A DNA stretch of 64,000 nucleotides, taken from NCBI RefSeq assembly GCF_001894825.1, contig NZ_BCWY01000054.1:1-64000 (forward strand). The letters are read 5' to 3'. This stretch comes from Rhodococcus jostii NBRC 16295. GTDB taxonomy: Bacteria; Actinomycetota; Actinomycetes; Mycobacteriales; Mycobacteriaceae. The notes beneath the pieces were generated by a model that was not told the DNA's origin, did no database searches, and was given only the letters and a program-made list of their open reading frames with translations. Of this stretch, positions 25,883 to 33,449 are shown one piece after another (position 1 is the first letter of the stretch; the number at the start of each line of letters is the position of its first letter). The position numbers were made by a program, and so were the translations under genes.

Positions 25883-26428
25883 GTGGCGTCACAAGTTTCC
25901 AAGCGGAATGTGCGACGGGCAGTCGTCGCCGGCGCGCTCGCAGTCGGAGCGCTCACCGCTACCGCGGCCCCCGCGGCCGCAGACCCCGTCACCATCCCCG
26001 GCGTCGGAACCTTCGAGATCCCGGGTGTCGTCATCCCGCAGATCCCCGGTGTCCCGAACCTGCCCGCGCCCCCCGCACCAGCCAACACCGCAGGTGACAA
26101 GGCCGTCCAGGCCGCTCAGACCAAGCTCGGCTCGCCGTATGTCTACGGCGCCGCAGGTCCCAACTCGTTCGACTGCTCCGGCCTGGTGCAGTGGGCGTTC
26201 AAGCAGGCCGGACTGAACCTGCCACGTACCAGCTACGCGCAGGCGGCTGCCGGTACTCCCGTGTCGCAGTCCGATCTCCGCCCCGGCGACGTGATCTCCT
26301 TCTACGGCGGCTCGCACTCGGGCATCTACGCCGGTAACGGCAACGTGATCCACGCTTCCACCGAGGGCCAGCCCGTGAAGTTGGCGCCCATCGCGTCGAT
26401 GCCGTTCGACGGCGCACGCCGCTACTGA
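25883..26428 (+). CDS. Secreted NlpC/P60 peptidoglycan hydrolase (short)
   Basis: A 181-residue exported endopeptidase that cleaves peptidoglycan stem peptides. It has a signal peptide (RRAVVAGALAVGALTATAAPAAA), a Pro/Val/Ile-rich linker with repeated IPGV units (about residues 35-65), then the catalytic domain with the Cys in FDCSGLVQWAF, the His in HSGIYAGNGNVIHAS and the downstream polar residue. The GTG start has a GGAG site about ten bases upstream. It lies under the c-di-AMP riboswitch. The catalytic domain is closely related to that of the next gene, which suggests a local duplication. Confidence 0.92.
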   Translation: MASQVSKRNVRRAVVAGALAVGALTATAAPAAADPVTIPGVGTFEIPGVVIPQIPGVPNLPAPPAPANTAGDKAVQAAQTKLGSPYVYGAAGPNSFDCSGLVQWAFKQAGLNLPRTSYAQAAAGTPVSQSDLRPGDVISFYGGSHSGIYAGNGNVIHASTEGQPVKLAPIASMPFDGARRY

Positions 26429-26506
26429 TCCACTCGCGAAGCGATGCATCCACCGAGTCGAGGGCGGGGATGCACGGGGTAACTTCATACGATCCCGCAC
26501 GACCAC

Positions 26507-26544
26507 CGAGGGTGGGTTCGAATCACGATTCGAACCCACCCTCG
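26507..26544 (+). terminator. Hairpin terminator after the first NlpC gene
   Basis: A perfect 18-bp inverted repeat (26507-26524 with 26527-26544) separated by two bases. It separates the two tandem NlpC/P60 transcripts. Confidence 0.8.
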
Positions 26545-26630
26545 ATGTCGTTGCGCCCCAGGTAGACACGGTTGTCCACCCGCCGGGTGGTCCCTACCAC
26601 GCGGACCGTGACATGGGTGGACACGAACGT

Positions 26631-26670
26631 ATGCCATTCCGTAACCTATCCGAGACCTTGCGAAGTCTTG
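26631..26670 (+). promoter_or_regulatory. Duplicated 40-bp upstream element, copy 2
   Basis: Second copy of the element at 25642-25681, including CGTAACCT and GAGACCTTGCGAAGTCTT. It lies about 140 bases ahead of the second NlpC/P60 gene, which has no riboswitch. The rest of the 380-base gap (26429-26808) holds only the terminator and a ribosome site, GGAG, at 26793. Confidence 0.6.
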
Positions 26671-26808
26671 TCGCGCCATCCGGGCGGCAACGCGGGTCAC
26701 CACCTCTTCGGCACTCCACGGTCGCGCCGACCGGGAGGACCTTCTGAGCCGCACCTCGGACAGCCGGGTCCGGCTGGTGGAGATCGACGATCGGAGAACT
26801 GCATTTCC

Positions 26809-27861
26809 GTGGCCTCATACAAGATGAAGCGCTCCCTGGGCAGCGTGCTGACAGCGGCCGCGCTGTCGGTGGCACTCGTGTCGCTGCCCTCGATCCAGGC
26901 GGGTGCAGACCCGGTCACCACCAACCCCACGGACGCGCTGACGAAGCTCGGTGATCTTTCCCGGCAGTCCGAGCAGACGTCCGAGGCACTCCACAACGCG
27001 CAGGGCGATCTCGAGGCCAAGCAGGCGACGCAACGCGACGCCGACGCGAAACTCGCCGCGGACCAGGGCGTGCTCGACGCCGCGAACGCACGCGTCGCCG
27101 TCTTCCAACCGGTCGTGAACAAGCTGGCCACCGCCAACTACCAGGGCGCCCGGACCAATCGCCTGTTCGCCGTGATGGTCAGCGATTCCCCGCAGCAACT
27201 CCTGGACCAGATGTCCGCGCTCGACGTCATCTCCCAAGACACCCGCAATCAGGTCGCGCAATTCCAGTCGGCCACCTCGGAGGCCACCAAGGCGGCCGAC
27301 GCGTCGAAGCAGTCCGCGGATGCCGCGCGGTCCGCGACGGAGCAGGCCAAGGCCGTCAGCGACGAACTGCAACGCAAGCAGAGCGACCTGCAGGCGCAGA
27401 TCGCCGACGTGATCAAGGCGTTCGGGGATCTCACCGGCGCGGAGCGCGACCAGCTGGTGGGGACGCCGTTCCCGCCCGGCTTCGATCCGAACACGATCCT
27501 CGCGCACCTCACGCCCGGCTCGGGCACGAGCGCACTGCAGGCGGGCATGACCCGCATCGGCGACCCGTACGTGTGGGGCGCCACCGGTCCCGACGAATTC
27601 GACTGCTCCGGGCTCGTCGTGTGGGCCTACAAGCAGATCGGCAAGACGCTGCCGAGGTCGAGTCAGGCGCAGGCCAGTGGCGGTACCCCGGTGTCCCGCG
27701 ACGACCTCCAGCCCGGCGACGTCGTCCTCTTCTACAACGACGCGTCCCACGTCGGTCTGTACGCCGGAAACGGCAACATCCTGCACGCCTCGACGTTCGG
27801 TGTTCCGGTGAGAATCGAATCGATGGCGAAGTTCCCGTTCTACGGGGCGCGCCGCTACTGA
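26809..27861 (+). CDS. RipC-like coiled-coil NlpC/P60 endopeptidase
   Basis: A 350-residue exported hydrolase equivalent to mycobacterial Rv2190c (RipC). It has a signal peptide (SLGSVLTAAALSVALVSLPS, cleavage near QAGADP), a long Ala/Gln/Asp-rich coiled coil (about residues 45-215) of the kind that contacts FtsEX-type activators, and a C-terminal NlpC/P60 domain with FDCSGLVVWAYKQIG and HVGLYAGNGNILHAS. The start is GTG at 26809; the ATG at 26824 would also leave a functional signal peptide. It ends ARRY like its neighbour. Regulation by FtsEX is inferred from the family. Confidence 0.92.
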   Translation: MASYKMKRSLGSVLTAAALSVALVSLPSIQAGADPVTTNPTDALTKLGDLSRQSEQTSEALHNAQGDLEAKQATQRDADAKLAADQGVLDAANARVAVFQPVVNKLATANYQGARTNRLFAVMVSDSPQQLLDQMSALDVISQDTRNQVAQFQSATSEATKAADASKQSADAARSATEQAKAVSDELQRKQSDLQAQIADVIKAFGDLTGAERDQLVGTPFPPGFDPNTILAHLTPGSGTSALQAGMTRIGDPYVWGATGPDEFDCSGLVVWAYKQIGKTLPRSSQAQASGGTPVSRDDLQPGDVVLFYNDASHVGLYAGNGNILHASTFGVPVRIESMAKFPFYGARRY

Positions 27862-27897
27862 CGGCGACCGTCCGACAGCGGCGCGGCGGTGTGCTCA

Positions 27898-27903
27898 TAC
27901 ACT
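27898..27903 (+). promoter_or_regulatory. -10 box TACACT, leaderless
   Basis: TACACT, seven bases before the GTG of the HExxH membrane protein, with no ribosome site. Confidence 0.5.
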
Positions 27904-27910
27904 CACCGGC

Positions 27911-29269
27911 GTGCCCGCATCAGACCCGTCTCCCGCAACGGATCCGACCCCTCGCCGTCAGGCGCGCCCGTGGGAACTGGCCGCACTGGCCGGACTCGTC
28001 CTTGCCGTGGTCGTCGCCCTCGCGCTGACCGGGTTCTCGCACACCGACCACGGTGACGACGGCGCCGCGCGGGCCGACGCGACGTCGCGTGCCACGGCGG
28101 TCCGGGCCCTCCTCGACACCTGGGCGTCGGCGGTGCGGACGAACGACGCGGCCGAGCTGTCCGGTCTGATGGATCCGGCGGCGGCACCGGGTTTCCTGGC
28201 CGCGGAGACGCGGCGCGCCGGCAATGTAGCCGGGGTGGAATTCTCGGACTGGGGTTACGAGATCGCCGAGGGACCCGAGACGGTGGTGCCGTCCAGCCTC
28301 GTGGACGCGCTCGGCGCCGACGACGTGTGGGCGCCCGCCGTGCAGCTGCGCTACGCGATCGCAGGGGCGGACGAGAGTCCCACCCGTAAACCGGTGGCTC
28401 TCGTCGTCGCCCGCCGCGGTGACCGCTGGACACTCGTCAGCGACAGCGCCACGGTGGACGGCGAGCAACGGACCTGGCGCGGACCGTGGGATTTCGGACC
28501 CGTCGTGTCGCGTCGCGTCGACATCGGCGACGGGCGGACGTCGGTGGTGCTCGGACATCCGGAGAACGCCGCGATGGTCGATCGGCTGGCCGAGGAACTC
28601 CCCGCCGCCGTCGTCAACGCCACCCAGCTGTGGGGTTCGGGCTGGGCGGGCCGCGCGCTCGTGTGGGTCGCGGGATCCCAGGACGAGTTCACGGCGCTCG
28701 TCGGCCCGAACCACGATGGGCGCGACATCGCCGCCGTCGCGATCTCCGACGCCGTCGACCCGGACGCCGCCGCGGTCTCCGGGCAGCGGATCGTGTTCAG
28801 TCCGGCGTCGGCGCAACGGCTGACCGACGTCACCCGGCGGGCGATCCTGCGGCACGAACTGATCCACGTGGCGGCACGTGCCGACACGGTGGACCGTTCA
28901 CCGATGTGGATTCTGGAAGGGTATGCCGAGTACGCGGCGTACCGGGGTACCGGCGAGCCCGAACGGCAGATCGCGCCCGCGCTGACCGCGCAGGTGGGGG
29001 CCGAGGGTGCGCCGGCCGCGTTCCCCGACGACACCGACTTCTCCGGATACGGCGAACGCGGTTCGGTCGCCTACGAGACGGCGTGGTCGATCAACGCGTT
29101 CGTCGCCGAGGAGTACGGCGAATCGAGGTTGACGCAGCTGTACCGGACGCTGGCGGTGGGGGAGTCCGACCCGGACACCGTGGACGGACGCCTCTCCGAC
29201 GTCCTGGGCGTCGACGCCGAGCAGTTCCGCGACCGCTGGACCGACTGGGTGGGCGCCCACCTGGGGTGA
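27911..29269 (+). CDS. Membrane-anchored HExxH metallopeptidase-like protein
   Basis: A 452-residue protein with a short cytoplasmic N terminus, one membrane helix (about residues 22-42, LAALAGLVLAVVVALALTGF) and a large outside domain. It contains HELIH at residues 315-319 followed by WILEGYAEYAA (E336/E340), the spacing of a gluzincin zinc site, as in the peptidase MA group. An NTF2-like or stalk region may fill residues 55-190 (inferred from predicted mixed structure only). It sits between the wall hydrolases and pimB', which suggests envelope proteolysis. The substrate is unknown and activity is not proven. Confidence 0.8.
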   Translation: MPASDPSPATDPTPRRQARPWELAALAGLVLAVVVALALTGFSHTDHGDDGAARADATSRATAVRALLDTWASAVRTNDAAELSGLMDPAAAPGFLAAETRRAGNVAGVEFSDWGYEIAEGPETVVPSSLVDALGADDVWAPAVQLRYAIAGADESPTRKPVALVVARRGDRWTLVSDSATVDGEQRTWRGPWDFGPVVSRRVDIGDGRTSVVLGHPENAAMVDRLAEELPAAVVNATQLWGSGWAGRALVWVAGSQDEFTALVGPNHDGRDIAAVAISDAVDPDAAAVSGQRIVFSPASAQRLTDVTRRAILRHELIHVAARADTVDRSPMWILEGYAEYAAYRGTGEPERQIAPALTAQVGAEGAPAAFPDDTDFSGYGERGSVAYETAWSINAFVAEEYGESRLTQLYRTLAVGESDPDTVDGRLSDVLGVDAEQFRDRWTDWVGAHLG

Positions 29270-29300
29270 CCCTGCGTCCGAGACGGCACGGTGAACCGCC

Positions 29301-29306
29301 TACGGT
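29301..29306 (+). promoter_or_regulatory. -10 box TACGGT, leaderless pimB'
   Basis: TACGGT, six bases before the ATG of the mannosyltransferase gene, with no ribosome site. Confidence 0.5.
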
Positions 29307-29312
29307 GATCAC

Positions 29313-30440
29313 ATGCGCCGAACCCTGTTGGTGACGAACGATTTTCCACCGCGACCCGGCGGAATTCAGTCGTACCTGCACACCTTCGCCAAGCACCTGC
29401 CCGCCGACGACCTGGTCGTCTATGCTCCGCGCTGGCGCGGCGACTCGCACATCAAGTTCGATGCGCGGCAACCGTTTCAGGTCGTCCGCCACCCCACCAC
29501 GCTGATGGTGCCCACACCGTTCGTCGCCCGCCGCGCAGCCAAACTACTGGCCGAACACGACTGCACGGGCGTCTGGTTCGGCGCAGCCGCCCCGCTCGCG
29601 CTGCTCAGTCCCACGCTCCGGCGCGCCGGAGCGGAGCGGGTGGTCGCCAGTACCCACGGGCACGAGGTCGGCTGGTCGATGCTGCCCGCCGCCCGCCAGG
29701 CCCTCGGGCGGATCGGCGCCCGGACCGACGTCGTCACGTACGTGAGCCGCTACACCCGCGGCCGGTTCGCGTCCGCCTTCGGCGCGAGTGCGGCGCTCGA
29801 ACACCTCCCCCCGGGAGTCGACACCGACCGGTTCACTCCGGACAGCGGGGCGCGGGCGGAACTACGGGCCCGGTACGGGCTGGGGGAGCGGCCGACCGTC
29901 CTGTGCCTGTCGCGTCTCGTGCCGCGCAAGGGCCAGGACATCCTGATCCGGGCGCTCCCGGGCATTCGCGAACACATCGACGGGGCCGTGCTGGTGATCG
30001 TCGGCGGCGGACCCTACGAGGACCGCCTGCGTTCGCTCGCGCGGTCGGTCGGGGTGGAGGACCACGTAGTGTTCACCGGCACGGTGCCGTCGGCCGAACT
30101 GGCGGCCCACCACACGATCGCCGACGTGTTCGCGATGCCCTGCCGCACGAGAGGTGCGGGACTCGACGTGGAGGGCCTCGGCATCGTCTTCCTCGAGGCG
30201 TCGGCCACCGGTGTCCCCGTCATCGCCGGACAGTCCGGTGGCGCTCCGGAAACGGTGCGGCAGAACGAGACCGGGATGGTCGTGGACGGCACCTCGGTGG
30301 CGGAGGTGGCGCGTTCGGTGATCTCGGTGCTGTCGGATCGTGATCGCGCGGCCGCGATGGGCGCCGCCGGCCGGGAATGGGTCAAGGCGGAGTGGCGATG
30401 GGACGTGCTCGCCGCCAAACTCCAGAATCTGCTTGCGTGA
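29313..30440 (+). CDS. pimB: GDP-mannose-dependent PIM mannosyltransferase (GT4)
   Basis: Second mannosyltransferase of phosphatidylinositol mannoside synthesis (PimB', Rv2188c type): it adds an alpha-1,6-mannose to PIM1 at the inner face of the membrane. 375 residues, GT4 fold. The acceptor-side N terminus is TNDFPPRPGGIQSYLH. The nucleotide-sugar half has CLSRLVPRKGQDILIRALP, VIVGGGPYEDRL and the EX7E motif EGLGIVFLEASA. It is followed by a composite terminator shared with the convergent fadD15-like gene. Confidence 0.92.
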   Translation: MRRTLLVTNDFPPRPGGIQSYLHTFAKHLPADDLVVYAPRWRGDSHIKFDARQPFQVVRHPTTLMVPTPFVARRAAKLLAEHDCTGVWFGAAAPLALLSPTLRRAGAERVVASTHGHEVGWSMLPAARQALGRIGARTDVVTYVSRYTRGRFASAFGASAALEHLPPGVDTDRFTPDSGARAELRARYGLGERPTVLCLSRLVPRKGQDILIRALPGIREHIDGAVLVIVGGGPYEDRLRSLARSVGVEDHVVFTGTVPSAELAAHHTIADVFAMPCRTRGAGLDVEGLGIVFLEASATGVPVIAGQSGGAPETVRQNETGMVVDGTSVAEVARSVISVLSDRDRAAAMGAAGREWVKAEWRWDVLAAKLQNLLA

Positions 30441-30441
30441 C

Positions 30442-30501
30442 CGCTCGTGAGTACTTGTCAACCGCGGGCGGTTGACAAGTACTCACGAGCGCCGGAGGCG
30501 C
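30442..30501. terminator. Composite bidirectional terminator
   Basis: A perfect 24-bp inverted repeat around two bases (30442-30465 with 30468-30491), followed by a small stem GCGCC-GGA-GGCGC (30489-30501) directly before the minus-strand stop. CGTGAGT occurs in the arms, as at 11622. Only the minus-strand side has the small hairpin here. Confidence 0.85.
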
Positions 30502-30502
30502 A

Positions 30503-32314
30503 CTACTTCGCGTAGATGGCCGCGATGTCGTCGGCGAAGCTGTCGTGCACCACGTTGCGCTTGAGCTTCATCGTCGGCGTGAGCTCGCCGGTCTCCTCGG
30601 TGAAGTCGACGGGCAGGACACGGAACTTCTTGATGGCTTCCGCGTGCGACACGAGTTTGTTGGCCTCCGCGACGGCCTCGTCGATCTCGGCGGTGAGGTC
30701 GGCATCGGCGAGCAGATCCGCGACCGTCGTGCCGGCGGGCTTGCCGTTGCGCTCGTTCCACGCGGGCAGGGCGTCGGCGTCGATGGTGATGAGCGCGCCG
30801 ATGAACGGCTGCTGATCGCCGACGACGATGGCCTGGCTGATCAGCGGGTGTGCGCGAAGGTGATCCTCGAGCTGAGCGGGGGAGACGTTCTTGCCGCCCG
30901 CTGTGACGATGATCTCCTTTTTGCGGCCGGTGATGGTGATGTACCCGTCGGCGTCGACCGATCCGAGGTCGCCGGTGTGGAACCAGCCGTTCTCGATCGC
31001 GTCGGCGGTGGCGTTCTCGTTGCGCCAGTAGCCGCTGAAGACCACCGGCCCCGACAGCAGGATCTCGCCGTCGTCGGCGATGCGAACGGAGTTGCCCGCC
31101 AGGGGCTTGCCGACGGACCCGACCTTCTGCTCGCCGATCGTGTTGACCGCGAATGCCGCGGACGTCTCGGTGAGGCCGTAGCCCTCGTAGATGGTGATGC
31201 CGATGCCGCGGAAGAAGTGGCCGAGGCGGGCGCCGAGCGGGGCGCCGCCGGAGATCGCCAGCTGGCATTTGCCGCCGAGAGCGGCCCGCAGCTTGGAGAA
31301 CACGAGCTTGTCGAACAGTGCGTGCTTAGCCTTGAGGACGAGGCCGGGGCCGCCCTTGTCCTGGGCCTCGCTCCACGTGATGGCCGTCTCGGCGGCGGCG
31401 TCGAAGATCTTGCCTTTGCCCTCGCCGTGTGCCTTGGCGCGGGCGCTGTTGTAGACCTTCTCGAACACGCGCGGCACGGACAGGATGAAGTCGGGGCGGA
31501 ACTCGCCGAACGTGGGGACGAGGTTCGGGATGTCGCTGGTGTGGCCGAGTGCGGCGCCGGCGTCGAACGACGCGATGCTGACGGCGCGGGCGAGGACGTG
31601 CGCCATCGGCAGGAACATGAGGGTACTGACGCCCGGTGTCTTCAGCAGGGTGCCGAGACTGGAATCGAGGATGCCCTTGGACTCGGCGATGAGGTTCGAA
31701 TGGGTGAGCTGGCAGCCCTTGGGCCGGCCGGTGGTGCCGGAGGTGTAGATGAGCGTGGCCGGATCGCTCGACTTCAGCGCGGCGACGCGGGCCTCGACTT
31801 CGGAGTCGGGAACGTCGGCGCCCAGCTCGGTCAGTTCGTCGACGACGCCGCGGCCGCTGTCGGACGCCTCGATCTGGTAGACGCCGCGCAGCGCGGTCGC
31901 CTCGGCGGCCACGGCCTTCACGGTGGCCGCGTGGGTCGCGTTCTCGACGACGAGATCGATCGCGGCGGAGTCTTCGAGGATCCAGCGGACCTGCTCGGCG
32001 GAGGACGTCTCGTAGATCGGGACGGTGACGCCGCCGGCCGCCCAGATGGCGAAGTCGACGAGGGGCCACTCGTACCGCGTGGCCGACATCAGCGCCACCC
32101 GGTCGCCCTGCTGCACGCCGAGCGCGATGAGTCCCTTGGCGACGGCGGTGACCTGTGCGGCGAAGTCGGCGGCCGTGACATCGGTCCACCGTCCACCGAT
32201 CTTGCGCTTGTACACGACCAGCGTCGGGTCGGCCGCGGCGTGGGCGAACACCGAGTCGACCGCGGACGCGTCCTCCGCGATCGTGAACGACTGTGGCGCG
32301 CTGAACTCGGGCAC
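30503..32314 (-). CDS. fadD15: Long-chain fatty-acid--CoA ligase (FadD15-like)
   Basis: An ATP-dependent acyl-CoA synthetase of 603 residues. The AMP-binding P-loop YTSGTTGRPKGC, the IYEGYGLTETSAAF motif and WFHTGDLGSVD are intact, and the C-terminal catalytic lysine region is present. The start is taken as GTG at 32314 because GGAGG lies five bases upstream and a -10 box (32332-32337) leaves the earlier GTG at 32329 before the expected transcription start. Lipid class is not determined; proximity to pimB' and plsC suggests membrane or PIM lipid supply (inference). Confidence 0.9.
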   Translation of the reverse strand: MPEFSAPQSFTIAEDASAVDSVFAHAAADPTLVVYKRKIGGRWTDVTAADFAAQVTAVAKGLIALGVQQGDRVALMSATRYEWPLVDFAIWAAGGVTVPIYETSSAEQVRWILEDSAAIDLVVENATHAATVKAVAAEATALRGVYQIEASDSGRGVVDELTELGADVPDSEVEARVAALKSSDPATLIYTSGTTGRPKGCQLTHSNLIAESKGILDSSLGTLLKTPGVSTLMFLPMAHVLARAVSIASFDAGAALGHTSDIPNLVPTFGEFRPDFILSVPRVFEKVYNSARAKAHGEGKGKIFDAAAETAITWSEAQDKGGPGLVLKAKHALFDKLVFSKLRAALGGKCQLAISGGAPLGARLGHFFRGIGITIYEGYGLTETSAAFAVNTIGEQKVGSVGKPLAGNSVRIADDGEILLSGPVVFSGYWRNENATADAIENGWFHTGDLGSVDADGYITITGRKKEIIVTAGGKNVSPAQLEDHLRAHPLISQAIVVGDQQPFIGALITIDADALPAWNERNGKPAGTTVADLLADADLTAEIDEAVAEANKLVSHAEAIKKFRVLPVDFTEETGELTPTMKLKRNVVHDSFADDIAAIYAK

Positions 32315-32319
32315 GAAAA

Positions 32320-32337
32320 CCTCCGACACTGAAGATA
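32320..32337 (-). promoter_or_regulatory. fadD15 promoter and ribosome site
   Basis: Minus-strand -10 box TATCTT (32332-32337) followed by GGAGG (32320-32324), five bases before the GTG at 32314. The leader would be only about ten bases. This decides the start codon. Confidence 0.5.
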
Positions 32338-32484
32338 CTGACGAGTAGGATTGTCGGACTCGACTTTAGACCTTCTGTCGTGGGGTCGGTGCCCAGGCCG
32401 AAGGAGCGTGGTCAGGGCCAGGTCCGGACGGGTGCCGCCGAACCCCGCAACGACCGTGGTTGCCGGTATGTGAAGCTAGTCGCC

Positions 32485-32859
32485 GTGAGCAGCATTCAGG
32501 TCGCAGACCAGACGTTCATCGCGGCCCCGCCGCAGCAGGTCGCGGCGGCGATCGCCGCCCCGGCCCGCTGGCGCCGGTGGTGGCCCGACCTCACCCTCGC
32601 CGTCCGCGAGGACCGGGCCGAGAAGGGCATCCGCTGGACCGTGGCCGGCCCCCTCACCGGAACGATGGAAGTGTGGCTCGAGCCGGTGCTGGACGGGGCG
32701 ATCGTCCACTACTTCCTGCACGCCGAACCAGCCCGCAGTGACGCCGCTCCGGACCTGGCCGCACTGAACCGTCGCCGGCGCGTCGAGGGCAAGGTCATGT
32801 CGTTCGAGGTGAAGAAGGAACTCGAGGCGGGTCGCGCCGCGGGGGAACCCCCGTCCTGA
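32485..32859 (+). CDS. SRPBCC (START-like) protein 1
   Basis: A 124-residue protein with the helix-grip fold of polyketide cyclases and lipid-transfer proteins: DQTFIAAPPQQVAAAIA at the N terminus, then PARWRRWWPDLTLAVRED and a beta-rich middle ending in a long C-terminal helix (VEGKVMSFEVKKELEAG). It matches mycobacterial Rv2186c in position. The ligand is unknown. GTG at 32485 is chosen; GTG at 32470 is an alternative. Divergent from the fadD15-like gene. Confidence 0.8.
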   Translation: MSSIQVADQTFIAAPPQQVAAAIAAPARWRRWWPDLTLAVREDRAEKGIRWTVAGPLTGTMEVWLEPVLDGAIVHYFLHAEPARSDAAPDLAALNRRRRVEGKVMSFEVKKELEAGRAAGEPPS

Positions 32860-33011
32860 CGCTGTTCGGGCCGCCGCAGTGGGGTCGGCATTGTGTCCGG
32901 GCGCCGAGATCGTGTGTGATAGTCGGGCACAACACAGACATACGGAACCGGTAACGGCGTGGCCCCGCGATCGATGGGCGGGTCGGCCAGGCGAAAGGAA
33001 GCGTTCACTCC

Positions 33012-33449
33012 ATGCCCGAGAGGACCAAGAGGTCGATCAGTATCGAGGCGCCGCCCGCCCGGGTGATGGATGTGATCGCCGACTTCGACGCCTACCCCGC
33101 ATGGGTGGCAGCCGCGAAGTCCGTCGAGGTCATGGAACCCGGGCAGAACGGCCGGGCCGACCGGGTCCGGTTCGTGCTCGACGCGGGCATGGTCAAGGAC
33201 ACCTACGTACTCCGCTACGACTGGGCGCCCGACGGCAAATCCGTCAGCTGGGAACTCGAGTCGGGTGAGATCCAGAAATCGCAATTCGGTTCGTACGTGC
33301 TCGAGGACGAGCCGGACGGCGGCACCACCGTCACGTACGAGCTCACCGTCGACCTCACCATTCCGATGATCGGCCTGTTCAAGCGCAAGGCGGAGAAGGC
33401 CATCACCGACACCGCGCTCAAGGAACTCAAGAAGCGGGTGGAAGGCTGA
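33012..33449 (+). CDS. SRPBCC (START-like) protein 2, TB16.3-like
   Basis: A 145-residue helix-grip protein equivalent to mycobacterial TB16.3 (Rv2185c): RSISIEAPPARVMDVIADF, then YPAWVAAAKSVEV, beta strands, and a C-terminal helix (KRKAEKAITDTALKELKKRVE). It probably binds a hydrophobic ligand in its cavity. An AAAGGA-type site precedes the ATG. It overlaps by four bases the ArsA-like ATPase gene downstream, implying translational coupling. Confidence 0.88.
   Translation: MPERTKRSISIEAPPARVMDVIADFDAYPAWVAAAKSVEVMEPGQNGRADRVRFVLDAGMVKDTYVLRYDWAPDGKSVSWELESGEIQKSQFGSYVLEDEPDGGTTVTYELTVDLTIPMIGLFKRKAEKAITDTALKELKKRVEG

Noticed and set aside
26507..26544. Possible LexA box (GTTCGAATC...GATTCGAAC)
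   Set aside because: The half-sites face the wrong way (GTTCGA before TCGAAC) with a two-base gap. It is a terminator stem, not an SOS box.
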